DNA of 64,000 nucleotides, taken from the NCBI GenBank assembly GCA_038093515.1, contig JBBPSI010000103.1:1-64000 (forward strand). Direction: 5' to 3'. Every line of letters starts with the position of its first letter. Positions within the stretch are counted from its first letter, which is position 1. The notes under the pieces were generated by a model, which worked only from the letters and a program-made list of their open reading frames with translations, was not told the origin of the DNA and did no database searches. The position numbers were made by a program, and so were the translations under genes. Shown here one piece after another: positions 1 to 9,151 of this stretch. This DNA comes from Butyriboletus loyo (lineage: Eukaryota; Basidiomycota; Agaricomycetes; Boletales; Boletaceae).

Positions 1-899
1 CTCGAGATTCAAAACCTTTACAGGGATGTTGGCCATAGTTTAGGAAGAATGGAGAATAGCCAGATGCACATAATGTAGTTGCATTGTCACATAGCACACA
101 GCCACCCTGAGTTGACAATATCACTTGGTAGATGGGCATCCTGTGGCAGGCCTATGGGTGAGTTAGAAATACACTGATGGTAGGGCCCACCTGAAGAACA
201 AAGCGGCATTGACAAATGGGCCTGCAGGGTGGGGAGATGTAGGGCATATGATTCACTTGGGTGGGCCTGCCTGTGGGTCAATGGAGGGCATATACTAGAG
301 ATGAACAGGCCCACAGGGGGGTATATGCTACAGATGAGCAGGCCCACAGCATTGTATATACAACAGATGAGGGGGCCCACAGGAGGAGTGGTCTATAGAT
401 GAGGGGGCCTGCAGGGGGGGTTATACTACAGATGAGCAGGCCTGCAGCATTGTATATACAACAGATGAGGGGGCCTGCAGGGGGAGTAGGCTATAAGTTT
501 CAGAATTGGTAAAGTCTGAGCAGGTGCACCAAGGGCAATGAAGGATGCAAGGGTGAATGTATTAGTGGAAAGACTCACTGATATCATGAGAGTGAGAGTA
601 TCGCAAACAGGTGTACTTGAAGTAGATAAGGAGCAAGGCTCAACTTAGAGATATTGCAGTAGTGATGATAGAACTGAAAGATCTAAAGCAAAGTGACAAG
701 CCATAAGGGCTGTCTTATATATGGTACAAGAGTGTTTGTACTTGTGTTCTGTATAGTACCTATATATTGTAAGATAAGAACCACATGACGATATGTTAGA
801 GATAAGAGATAAGACTAAGCATATTGTCCAATAGCATAACTAGAGCTATTTGTAATGTAACAAGCATGACTAAGTCTAGACTATGATGTTATTTAGACC
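1..899. other. Left flank without a recognised gene
   Basis: No coding region that I recognise. The part from about 280 to 495 is a minisatellite, listed separately. The rest (about 500-899) is AT-rich and shows no protein signature on either strand. It probably belongs to the 3' flank of the decayed Crypton-like element whose coding remains begin at about 900 on the minus strand, but no element end could be located. Confidence 0.4.
280..495. repeat. Minisatellite of imperfect units with GATGAG / GGCCYRCAG cores
   Basis: Imperfect tandem copies share the cores CAGATGAG and GGCCCACAG or GGCCTGCAG, alternating with TATAC-containing spacers. The block starting near 325 (CAGATGAGCAGGCCCACAG) recurs about 101 bp later near 428 with the same spacer GCATTGTATATACAAC, so the higher-order period is roughly 100 bp built from three shorter related subunits. 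No coding function is apparent. It lies just outside the 3' part of the Crypton remnant. Confidence 0.7.
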
Positions 900-1928
900 A
901 GTCTGGAAATATAGTGGCTGTAAGTGAAATACAGAAATAGAACACTACCATTTCAATACTGCCCATCCCCCCCAATAGCAGATCTGATGAAAGGACCACT
1001 TTAGGACTTTGTGCAGATACTGACACCTCCCATGATGGAAAGAGTGTGTGCCATATGGTTGGAGATCGACTCCAATGTCAAGCAGGTTGTTGCGGAAACA
1101 TTCAAGAAATGAATCTGATGTCTGAGGCAACTCATCAGGCATGGAGGAAGGTGAGACTTGAAGAACCAAGTTACCATGCCATCTGTGGGATTGATACTAA
1201 TACCATCAGGTCCAATTCTCTTTCAGAAGACAAAGTCATCAAGATGTTCATTCTACTCATACGCAAGAATTCACCACACTGCAAAAGCACAGAGGAGGCA
1301 CATCCATGGATGGTCTTTGTTTGCATAAACATAGAATGGCACATTACTTGATGTAGATCAATGATGGATCACAAGCTTAAGTGAGTTGGACCTTCCTTAC
1401 CTCTGTACTGGTGTGTCTTGTGAAATGGTAAGTTGAGTTGAATGCAAAAATTGTCTGGCTGATGTTTTACAGCCTGTATGAAGTTCCCTGGTGTTGCATT
1501 GTGCCAATGGTCACTGACAGACATATCCTTCACCTGAAAGACAACACTGGCCCATGTAATCCACAGTGCCTCATCAAAACACAGGAGGCATAGCATCAAA
1601 ACAAGATAGAGGATATACAGCATCATGCAGATTATAAATCCTGCCCATTCTGCCAGGGTTTCTGCCTTGTGCTTGCATGAGGTTGGTCCATACTCCTTAT
1701 GATCTGTTGTCCAAGCATATTCCCAGAGTCGTTTCAATGTTGACTCATCCATGGCACATGCATGCACCCGTCTGTAGATCAGTGAATGTACCACTGACTG
1801 GGCTAAGAAGAACTCTGCTCACCTTGTGACATTAGAGGCTGACCATGTATTGTGATACTGTAACAGAGAGCGAGGGATTGCCAACAATTTACCTGGCACC
1901 ATTGAGTGCTCAGTCCATGGCTGGGTGC
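900..1928 (-). pseudogene. Crypton-type tyrosine recombinase, C-terminal part (decayed)
   Basis: The minus strand reads, with stops and frameshifts, the catalytic part of a fungal Crypton-like tyrosine recombinase. It continues from the piece at 9580-10291, from which it is separated only by the inserted Ty3 element: residues GLGT before the insertion are followed by QPWTEHSMVPG here. Box I reads CLLCFDEAL (near 1580), where the family has a catalytic Arg before FDE. Box II reads YGTHSFHHGRCQYL (near 1040), where the tyrosine-recombinase motif H-x-x-R is expected. A plausible intron (GTGAGC...CCCAG) lies near 1795-1817. I did not find the catalytic Tyr. Several in-frame stops (about 1230-1310) show it is dead. 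The family call rests on the box I/II context and the WGGW motif; confident as to class, not to exact element. Confidence 0.7.
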
Positions 1929-2356
1929 TGTTACGCTGGGCGCTAACAACTAGAACAGCGAGGAGGCACTCTGGAGTGGCCTCGAGACTCGAGAGACGAT
2001 TCTGGGATGAGTCTCAGACTATGTCTTAGTGCGCACACTAAGAGTCTGGAAGTGATACTAATTGCTAGCAGTAAGCTGCGTAGAACTAGATAATGTACAT
2101 GGTGTAAAGGCTGAGTCTTTATACTACTGAGGTCTGCGCACAGACCATGTCCCTAATCGAGCCGCGAGAAGGGAAAGTACAAACGGGGAAGAGATACTCT
2201 AGAACATTCTGGAGTATGAAGGAAAGTGCGTCCGTGCGCGGGAAGTGATGACTAAGCTAGAACGGTTGGTACCGTTCAAAGGGAACTAGCTGCAAGCTAG
2301 GCGAATGAAGTAGTCCAAGTGGTAGTGGATGGAAAAAGTATACCACTACCGTAACA
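1929..2356 (-). repeat. 3' LTR of the chromovirus
   Basis: 428 bp, TGTTACG...CGTAACA. Compared with the 5' LTR it carries A instead of C in the GGGATGAG/GGGCTGAG context and C instead of A in GCTGCAAGC/GCTGAAAGC. On its outer side the target duplication GGTGC (1924-1928) is intact. Confidence 0.95.
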
Positions 2357-2358
2357 TT

Positions 2359-2369
2359 ACCCCCTTCCC
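2359..2369 (-). other. Polypurine tract of the chromovirus
   Basis: On the sense (minus) strand GGGAAGGGGGT ends 2 nt before the 3' LTR. This is the usual place and composition for the plus-strand DNA primer of LTR retrotransposons. Confidence 0.75.
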
Positions 2370-2407
2370 ATGGTGGAGACTCCGACTCCACAATTTGAAA
2401 ACTCCCT

Positions 2408-3676
2408 TCATTGAGACGCTCCCTCGTTGAAGTCGTAGTCGTAAGGATCGTCGGCAGGGAGGTCCGCCCATGCGTCGTCCCGGAACGTGCAGTTGGCGAC
2501 GATATGGCCAACGGCTCCACATAGGCCGCAGATACGCTCTGGACAAAACTCCTGTATATGACCAGGGGCGATCCGATGACAGAAGGGGCAGGCGTAATTG
2601 GGGCATTCCCTGCGAAAGTGACCGGCGGTCCCACACTCAAAGCAGAGTTGCGGGCGGACGAGGCGAGGTCGAGCAGAGCTCGTGCTGGGGTCAGGCGATC
2701 GGTCGTCGACGATGATAGGGGAATCACGAGTGCCCCGACCGGGGAGGTAGGGAGGCGGGGGTCCGTACGAAGAGTTGTTAGAGCTACCAGCTGTAGCGGT
2801 GGTGGTGGTGACGTGAGGGATGAGCTGGATGGCGGGCGTGCCTCGTCGGGTAGACGGTTGGGGGGTGACGGAGCGGACGGCTCTGTTGGCGATTCTTCGT
2901 CCTGCGGCGGTAAGGGTGACTGATCCAGGGATAGCTCCGGCCTGGAGTAGCGCCTGGCGAGGTTGGCGACGCACTGTACGAGGCGGTAGGGGGGAGTGTC
3001 GACGAGCGACCTGGGGCTCGTCGACATCGGTCCGAAAGGACTCCAGGGACTCTCCTGTTGTCTCGCGAGACGAATCTGCTACCAACGTGGTTGCAGGAGA
3101 GTTTCGGATGGATGGCGCTGGAACAGGTACAGGCGAAGGAGATCTTGCCGGGGGAGGACGAGGCACTGGATTGGGGCCGCGAGCCATGGGACGGAGGTAG
3201 CCGATGCGGTCGGCGGAGTGAAGGTAGAATTGCCGCTCCCTAGGAGCAAGCGCGATGAGGATGGGACGAAGGACTGGGGCCAGAATACCTGGCAGGAGCT
3301 GGTCAACCACGTAACCGAATCCTTCGGCGTGGAGGATATCAAGGGTGTAGCCCCTAGCCTCCATCAAGGAGGACTCAAGGGCGGCGGCATAAACGGGTGG
3401 CTGGTTGTCTGGACACAGACGGGTATGGACGGTACGGGCGAGGGCGTAAGAGCGGTAGAGGGAGGCGAGGGTGCGGAGGACGTAGTCTCCGGTGAAGTCC
3501 ATGCGCTGTTCAAGCGCGTACGTGGCGACGGGATTTTCAAGGACGGCGGCGTAGAGAACGCGGCGGGAAGAAACAGGAAGACGTGAAGAGCGGACGGGGG
3601 GTTGTGGTGGAAGGGGAAGGTTCTCGTTGTTGTCAGCAGTGGAAGAGGCATTGTTTTCAGTGGGAGGAATGGCCAT
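2408..3676 (-). CDS. Extra post-pol ORF with three zinc knuckles (ORF3 of the chromovirus)
   Basis: A 422-residue ORF with a true ATG lies between pol and the 3' LTR, in the place an envelope gene occupies in some retroelements; there is no signal peptide or membrane segment. Residues 1-165 are alpha-helical looking and hydrophobic enough to be a folded domain; 165-330 are rich in Pro, Ser, Thr and Arg, including DSPIIVDDRSPD, which resembles a SUMO-interaction motif. Residues about 345-400 hold three cysteine knuckles: CFECGTAGHFRREC (CX2CX4HX4C), CPFCHRIAPGHIQEFC (CX2CX6HX4C) and CGLCGAVGHIVANC (CX2CX4HX4C). The C-terminus is acidic. It is in the same frame as pol, separated by one TAA and three codons, so stop read-through would fuse it to the chromodomain. 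Nucleic-acid binding is the likely role; the function is otherwise unknown. Confidence 0.85.
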   Translation of the reverse strand: MAIPPTENNASSTADNNENLPLPPQPPVRSSRLPVSSRRVLYAAVLENPVATYALEQRMDFTGDYVLRTLASLYRSYALARTVHTRLCPDNQPPVYAAALESSLMEARGYTLDILHAEGFGYVVDQLLPGILAPVLRPILIALAPRERQFYLHSADRIGYLRPMARGPNPVPRPPPARSPSPVPVPAPSIRNSPATTLVADSSRETTGESLESFRTDVDEPQVARRHSPLPPRTVRRQPRQALLQAGAIPGSVTLTAAGRRIANRAVRSVTPQPSTRRGTPAIQLIPHVTTTTATAGSSNNSSYGPPPPYLPGRGTRDSPIIVDDRSPDPSTSSARPRLVRPQLCFECGTAGHFRRECPNYACPFCHRIAPGHIQEFCPERICGLCGAVGHIVANCTFRDDAWADLPADDPYDYDFNEGASQ

Positions 3677-3685
3677 TTTCGAGTA

Positions 3686-6600
3686 TTACTGCGAAGATGG
3701 GGAGGGAAAGTCCTTTGGGTGGCGCAGCTTATAAGCCTTGAGCAAGGCCTGCGCATGGACCAGGTTCCCATTTGGTTCCCAGGTGTTCTCCGCTGCGGAG
3801 TATCCTTTCCAGGACACAAGGAATTGACGGCGTCCCTTTGAGCCGCGATGGGACAAGATCCGATCGATCTCGTATTCTTCATCTCCGTCTATTTCTTCCG
3901 GAGGAGGGTTTGTGAAATTCGGACCATGTTCCGCAGTTTCTCGATAAGGAGTCAGGAGGGACGCGTGGAAGACGTCATGGATCTTCCAGGTCGGTGGTAG
4001 TCGGAGCCTGTACGCCACAGGGGATATCACCTGAGCGATCTCGAACGGTCCTTCCCTTCTGGGCGCGAGCTTCTTCGACGGGTACCTGAGTCTCAGGTTG
4101 CGTCCTTCTAACCACACCTTATCTCCAGTCTTCCACGGACGGAACTTGGATGAGATCCGTTCCTTCATCAACCGGCGTGCCTTTTCGTGGGCTTCTAAAG
4201 CCTCCGTTCGGGCTCCCGTGAGTTCCGAGAGTCTGGATTCGAGGGCGGGGAGGAAAGTCTTTCCGATTGGAGGATAAGACCTCGGTTCATACCCGACCAT
4301 CAGGGAGAAAGGGGTCACGTTGGTTGATGAGTGGGTCATGGAATTGTGAGAGAATTCGGCCATGGGGAGGAGTTCGGCCCAACGTTCCGGGTGGCCATCA
4401 CAGAAGATCCGTAGGTAAGTCTCCAATTCCTGGTTGACTCGTTCTGTTTCACCGTCAGTCTGGGGGTGATAGGCGGAGGAGAGGGCGAGATCGTAGTCGA
4501 GGAGTCTTGCGAGTTCTCTGGCGAAGGCAGATGCGAATTGGGGACCTCTGTCTGAGATGCATCGGGAGTGTAGGCCGAAGCGGAGGAAGACGGTTTTGAA
4601 AAATAATCGAGCAACTCCTGCCACATCAATGTCTTTGTTGCAAGGGGAATAAATTACCCCCTTCGTAAGCCCATGGTCTACCACGACCATGACAGAATCA
4701 TATCCCAAAGAGGGAGGAAGGCCGGTGATGAGGTCAACCGAGACCTGTTCAAAAGGACGAGAGGCCACGCTGGCCAGAGGGGTGAGAGGGGGCACGGTGG
4801 GGTGAGTATTAACCTTATGCGCCTGACAAACGGCGCAGCCAGAGACAAAGCGGCGGACCAAATTAGCCATGCCTGGCCACCAATAATCCCGCTGCACCAG
4901 GTTCTGGGTGTGGAATATGCCACCGTGACCACCAGCGGGGCTTTCGTGTAGGGAGCGGATGAGGTCGACACGTGCAGCTTCGGGGATATACCGTTTCTTT
5001 CGGAAATATAACTCCTTTCCATCGAAGTCCCAATCACCAGCATTCATTTTGGGGAAGAGGGGCGAGTCTTCGTAGAGAGCTTGCATGCATCGCTTTATCA
5101 TAGGATCGCTGGGGGTGGAGGCGGCGATCTTTTCGGCGAGCGCGACATCAATTTTCCTGGCGAACAGGTTTTCAGGGAGGAGGGTGACCTCTTGGTTGTC
5201 GGTAGAGGTGTCGACATCATCTCGTCGGGACAGGGCATCGGCGGGGCCCATCTGCGTACCCGGGATGTGATGGAAATGCAGGTCGAAATCCTGCAGGAAC
5301 ATGAGCCAGCGTGCTTGCCGGCGAGACAGTTTGTTCGGTTGGCGGAAGTATGTGAGATTCTTGTGGTCGGTGAGAATCTCCACTTGATGACCAGTACCTC
5401 GTAGGTAGTGGCGCCACTCCTCTAACGCGTGGATGACCGCGAGCAACTCGCGATCATAGATATCGTAATTGCGCTCCGCGGGCGAGAGCGTCTTTGACAG
5501 GTAGGCGCAAGGATGCAAGTCGCCATTGACATCCTTTTGCATGAGTACTGCTCCAGTAGCAGTGAGGGAAGCATCCGTCATGACAGCAAACGGCTTCGTG
5601 ACGTCGGGCATCGAGAGGACGGGTTGTCGCAAGAACGACTGTTTGATCGCTTGGAACGCCTGTTCGCAAGCCGGAGTCCATGCCCATGGGGAGTTCTTCT
5701 TGGTCAGGTCGTGCAGCGGCTTCGCGATATGAGAGAAGTCCTGTATGAACCTGCGATAGAAATTGCAAAACCCGATGAAGGACCTAACTGCCTTCACCGA
5801 GGTCGGGGGGTTCCATTCGCGAATGGCTTTCAATTTGGTAGGGTCCATCTTGACCTGCCCTTCTCGGACCATCATTCCGAGGTACTCCACTTCTTCGGCA
5901 TCGAATGAGCACTTCTCCAGTTTGAGGAACAACTTGTGTTCGCGAAGTCGTTCCAGGACACGGATCGTTCGTGCCTCATGTTCGGCAGTGGTGGCAGAAT
6001 GGATCAAAAGGTCGTCCATGTAGATGATCAGCCATCCTTCTGCCATGAGGTCGCCGAAGATATGGTCCATCAAGGCCTGGAAGGTGGCTGGGGAATTGCA
6101 AAGGCCGAAGAACATCACGGTGGGTTCGAACAGCCCTTGGGGAGTGATGAAGGCCGCTTTCCAGCGGTCGTTCGGCTTGATGAGGACGTTGTTGTATCCC
6201 CAGCGGATGTCCATCTTTGTGAAGATTTTGGACCCTTTGAGACGGTCGACGAGGTCGGAGATGAGGGGGAGAGGGTAGGCGTTTTTGACGGTATGCGAGT
6301 TCAGGTACCTGTAGTCCTGACAGGGGCGTAGCGAGCCATCCTTCTTTGATACGAAGAAGAAGGGGGCAGCCTGAGGAGACTTCGAGGGGGTGATCTTTCC
6401 CGACTTGAGATGTTCCTCGACGAAAGCTTTGCAGGCTTCCGACTCTTTCGGATTCAGGGGGTAGACCTTGGCGACTTTTGGGACAAAGTCTTTGTCGAGG
6501 TCGATGGCGTGATCGAAAGATCGGGACGGGGGTAGTTCCTCAGTATTCTTCTTGTCAAAAACGTCCGCGAAGGATTTGAACGGGGTTGGGAGAACTGCTT

Positions 6601-6775
6601 TCTCCTTGACTGCTTGGGCGGCGATCTCCGTCGCGATGGTGGCCTTTCTGACAGGGTAGGCGTCCCTTGCTGAAGCATCTACTCGCTTCTTCCAGAGCTT
6701 GGCTATCTTGGAGTCTGGATCCAAGTCAAGGTACCGTACCAGGTACCTTTGAGCGATTGCCCGAGGGGAGTCGTG
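3686..6775 (-). CDS. Chromovirus pol: reverse transcriptase, RNase H, integrase, chromodomain
   Basis: This open frame begins after the TGA at 6776-6778 and has no ATG start of its own (it was part of a gag-pol reading). Domains in order: RT with the catalytic YMDD (near residue 240 of the visible frame) and the preceding FFGLCNSPATFQ; RNase H with TDASLTATGAVL and DRELLAVIHALEEWRHYL; integrase with an H-H-C-C zinc region (HESPAGGHGG ... CAVCQAHK), the acidic residues in DLITGLPP, DRGPQF and the TDGETERVN region; a GPY/F-type segment ending DVFHASLLTPY; and a C-terminal chromodomain (EYEIDRILSHR ... FLVSWKGY ... NTWEP). The chromodomain places it in the chromovirus branch, whose chromodomains direct integration into particular chromatin. 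The coding frame is otherwise intact. Confidence 0.95.
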   Translation of the reverse strand, partial: HDSPRAIAQRYLVRYLDLDPDSKIAKLWKKRVDASARDAYPVRKATIATEIAAQAVKEKAVLPTPFKSFADVFDKKNTEELPPSRSFDHAIDLDKDFVPKVAKVYPLNPKESEACKAFVEEHLKSGKITPSKSPQAAPFFFVSKKDGSLRPCQDYRYLNSHTVKNAYPLPLISDLVDRLKGSKIFTKMDIRWGYNNVLIKPNDRWKAAFITPQGLFEPTVMFFGLCNSPATFQALMDHIFGDLMAEGWLIIYMDDLLIHSATTAEHEARTIRVLERLREHKLFLKLEKCSFDAEEVEYLGMMVREGQVKMDPTKLKAIREWNPPTSVKAVRSFIGFCNFYRRFIQDFSHIAKPLHDLTKKNSPWAWTPACEQAFQAIKQSFLRQPVLSMPDVTKPFAVMTDASLTATGAVLMQKDVNGDLHPCAYLSKTLSPAERNYDIYDRELLAVIHALEEWRHYLRGTGHQVEILTDHKNLTYFRQPNKLSRRQARWLMFLQDFDLHFHHIPGTQMGPADALSRRDDVDTSTDNQEVTLLPENLFARKIDVALAEKIAASTPSDPMIKRCMQALYEDSPLFPKMNAGDWDFDGKELYFRKKRYIPEAARVDLIRSLHESPAGGHGGIFHTQNLVQRDYWWPGMANLVRRFVSGCAVCQAHKVNTHPTVPPLTPLASVASRPFEQVSVDLITGLPPSLGYDSVMVVVDHGLTKGVIYSPCNKDIDVAGVARLFFKTVFLRFGLHSRCISDRGPQFASAFARELARLLDYDLALSSAYHPQTDGETERVNQELETYLRIFCDGHPERWAELLPMAEFSHNSMTHSSTNVTPFSLMVGYEPRSYPPIGKTFLPALESRLSELTGARTEALEAHEKARRLMKERISSKFRPWKTGDKVWLEGRNLRLRYPSKKLAPRREGPFEIAQVISPVAYRLRLPPTWKIHDVFHASLLTPYRETAEHGPNFTNPPPEEIDGDEEYEIDRILSHRGSKGRRQFLVSWKGYSAAENTWEPNGNLVHAQALLKAYKLRHPKDFPSPSSQ

Positions 6776-6817
6776 TCAGGGCTTCTTGATTTGATCTGGG
6801 AGATCGATGTGGCCAGT

Positions 6818-7337
6818 TGTTATAATCATAACATTTTATTTGTACACTTCGTACACTTTCAATTCGAACTTAGTCGTTTTCACTTTCAAAGGTCACGTGA
6901 CATAGCGCACGTGATCGTGGGAACTTACATGTGATCTCTTGCTGACTAAGCATATGATGTCATGACCTAGACCAGGCCTAGACTCTATGACGTCACGACA
7001 CATGTATTTAATCTCCGTTTACTTCTCTTCTTTTTGATCCCCGCGCCTCGTGTGGTTAATCACCGTTGCGCTTCTCTTCTTTAGTCTATCCATGTATAGT
7101 AATTCCTCACACGCACAGCATGGTCTGTGCGCATCCTTGTACAATATAAAAGGGCTCGTGGTTAGACTAGGATTCCCTAGTTTTAACCACTTGTCTATTC
7201 GCTGGCAACAGTTGAGGACTAAGCTAGAACTCCTCGATCATATCTTGCCAGGTCTTTGTGTAGACCTGCAACTGTGGTGGGACCTCGTGTGAAAGGGTAT
7301 TTGTACTGGCATTCGACCGTGCGTTGCTTGCATAACA
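6818..7337 (+). mobile_element. Solo LTR of a second retrotransposon family inside the chromovirus
   Basis: 520 bp with ends TGTTAT...ATAACA, related over most of its length to the inverted copy at 10292-10797. Imperfect 5-bp flanks CCAGT (6813-6817) and CCGGT (7338-7342) look like a target duplication with one later change. Removing the LTR and one flank joins protease to RT in frame (…DWATG|HIDLPDQ…), which proves it inserted into the element. It contains a TATA-like TATAAAAGG (near 7145). The last ~70 bp differ from the other copy, suggesting a different subfamily or a rearranged U5 end. Confidence 0.85.
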
Positions 7338-7342
7338 CCGGT

Positions 7343-7771
7343 GGCCCAATCTATTACCGGGTTCGCTTCTCTTAACCACGGTAGTCCTAGGATCATGTTT
7401 TCTCTTCCTATGTTGAGGACTAGGAAACTCCGTTCCTCCTCGGTTTCTCCAACTCTGATGGAGAGGGTGACCTTGTGTCGGATGACTCCTCCTTGGTTGT
7501 TTGACCCGTCCACGTTTTGGGCACTAAGTGGCTTGGGTAGCCGTTCCATCGGCAGTCTCTTTCGTTTCACTAGATCGCGATCTATGAAGCATCCGCTTGC
7601 GCCACTGTCCACCAGGGCGAATGTGTCGACGATTTGTCCCCCTTCATGCGCGAATAATGACACTGGAACTCGAATTGATTGCGCATTGGGATTTGATAAA
7701 ACTACAGGGGCGATTACATGAGGAGGTGAAGACGTCGAAACTTCCCTCCTTTCTAAAAATCCTTTGGCCAT
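7343..7771 (-). pseudogene. Chromovirus aspartic protease (5' part of pol, cut by the solo LTR)
   Basis: The frame opens at ATG 7771, overlapping the end of gag by 19 bp, and is -1 relative to gag. It encodes a retropepsin-type aspartic protease: catalytic VDSGASG followed by the second-half signature ILGLPWL and the typical NPVIDW. It is then interrupted by the solo LTR at 7337; the true continuation resumes at 6817 and hits TGA at 6776-6778 before RT. Residues read past 7342 are LTR sequence and not protein of the element. So protease and RT can no longer be made as one polyprotein. Confidence 0.85.
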
Positions 7772-8748
7772 TCTTCGGCCACCTTGGTTGCTGCGACGGG
7801 CAGCTTTTCTTCATCTTCGTTGAAGCACGCCTTGAGGACATTCAAGACGTCTTCTTGCTGGGTGCCTCGACCCTTTAACTCGGACAGATAGTCGACGAGT
7901 GGGGAGGGCTTGGGCTCTTGTTGTGTGACGACGGCGGCGCGTGTGCGCTGAGGGTTGCGAGGGGGGCGAGAGGGCGGTCCTCGGGAGTTCTGTCCGTTGC
8001 GAGGGGGGCGAGGGTGGTTGGTTGAGCGACATCCGACTTGGTGGCAGATGAAGCACTTGTTCTGCTTCATGTACTCCGCACGTTGTACTGGAGTAAGTCG
8101 GACTGCGTCAACGTCCATGGCGTTGGGGTCCCTTCTGTTGGACGAGGGTTTGGAGGAAGAGGAGAATGTGGGAATGTAGCGCTTCCCGGCGCGGAGGTCG
8201 TCGATGCGCTTATGCTGCGCATGGAATGCGGATGTTTTCTCGGCCCATCCGGCAAGCGTGGTAGGGGGTTTCTCGCAAGAGAGGACGGATTCGGCGAGGC
8301 GGGGGTCAAGACCGCGAATGAACCACTCGATGAGAGCCTTTTCATCGATGATCCCTGACTTGGCAGCGAGGAGCTGGAATTCTGTGACGTAGGTGTCGTA
8401 GCCGTCCTTGCGGTTGGCTTTGTTCTGGGTGAGGTTCCCCAGATCTATGCGGGCACTCTCTCCTACGTCGAAGGGATGGAAGACTCGGTGGAAGTCTTCA
8501 CAGACCGTGGAGAACTCTCTCTGTCGTGCTGTGGGATGTCCATCTAGAAGGAGGCTCATCCATCCTTCGGAGAACGTCTTTCCTTTTCCTTCGCTCATTT
8601 TCATGAGGAGGGCGTTGATCTTTGACTCATCATCGGGGAACGCCGTCTGGTTGGCGGCGAAGTAGGTGCGCATGGCAAGGAGCCATCGCGAGGCGTCTTC
8701 GTTGAGACCCGAGAAGTCCTTGGGGACGATATTCTTCTTGTCAGACAT
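7753..8748 (-). CDS. Chromovirus gag
   Basis: 331 residues from the first ATG (MSDKKNIVPKDFSG, 8748). The frame stays open upstream without any ATG to about 9140, almost to the primer-binding site, so a non-AUG start or an N-terminal extension of about 130 residues is possible. Features: a Ty3-type capsid region (ASRWLLAMRTYF ... GWMSLLLDG ... YDTYVTEFQLLAAKSGI ... WFIRGLDPRL), a basic Pro-rich C-terminal region, and one zinc knuckle CFICHQVGCRSTNH whose spacing is CX2CX4CX4H, with the third and fourth ligands in the reverse order of the usual CCHC. Ends with TAG at 7755-7753. Confidence 0.88.
   Translation of the reverse strand: MSDKKNIVPKDFSGLNEDASRWLLAMRTYFAANQTAFPDDESKINALLMKMSEGKGKTFSEGWMSLLLDGHPTARQREFSTVCEDFHRVFHPFDVGESARIDLGNLTQNKANRKDGYDTYVTEFQLLAAKSGIIDEKALIEWFIRGLDPRLAESVLSCEKPPTTLAGWAEKTSAFHAQHKRIDDLRAGKRYIPTFSSSSKPSSNRRDPNAMDVDAVRLTPVQRAEYMKQNKCFICHQVGCRSTNHPRPPRNGQNSRGPPSRPPRNPQRTRAAVVTQQEPKPSPLVDYLSELKGRGTQQEDVLNVLKACFNEDEEKLPVAATKVAEEWPKDF
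7755..7759 (-). promoter_or_regulatory. Candidate -1 frameshift site between gag and pol
   Basis: The last gag codons are GAT TTT TAG. The T5 run lets Phe-tRNA on TTT slip back by one base, after which TTA GAA AGG continues directly into the protease frame. The -1 geometry follows from the two frames. The start codon at 7771 offers the alternative of re-initiation. Confidence 0.5.
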
Positions 8749-9139
8749 ATCGTTGTTGTTGTCTTCGTCGTCAGAGGGATCTGCGGGTGGGTAATACGGT
8801 GGGGAGGGAGAGCGGGAAGCGTGGGGGGAGACGTGGGGGGTTCTGTCGAGCCAATCGCTGTGATAACCGTCGTCGCTGGGTTCCGGTTCGTCTTCCTGCC
8901 CTAGACCCTGGTCCTCGGGTTGATAAGAGGGTTCGGGGTCCGACTGGGGCAAAGGGGAAAACTGGGGTTGAGGGTCTGGCGGGGCAGGAGAGTGTGGCGG
9001 CGATGGGTTGTCGACGACGATGGGTTCCGGTTCGGGGGAGGGAACGCGGAAAGAACGACCGACGCGTCCTGAGCGTGGGTATGAAATGGTGGGCGAGGGG
9101 AGGGCGGCTTTACTGCTGGGAAGCAGAAGCGAGAGGAAG

Positions 9140-9149
9140 ATCTAGTTCT
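9140..9149 (-). other. Primer-binding site, self-priming type
   Basis: The sense strand has AGAACTAGAT two nucleotides after the 5' LTR. It is exactly complementary to ATCTAGTTCT, the predicted 5' end of the element's own RNA (9314-9305). No TGG tRNA-type start is present. This is the arrangement of Tf1-like elements, which prime from a cleaved piece of their own transcript. Confidence 0.65.
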
Positions 9150-9151
9150 TT

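Noticed and set aside
2470..3586. Long plus-strand open frames opposite the zinc-knuckle ORF
   Set aside because: They are antisense shadows of the GC-rich ORF3, with Arg/Gly-biased composition and no motif.
5081..6331. Plus-strand frames across pol
   Set aside because: They lie opposite intact RT/RNase H coding sequence and have no domain of their own.
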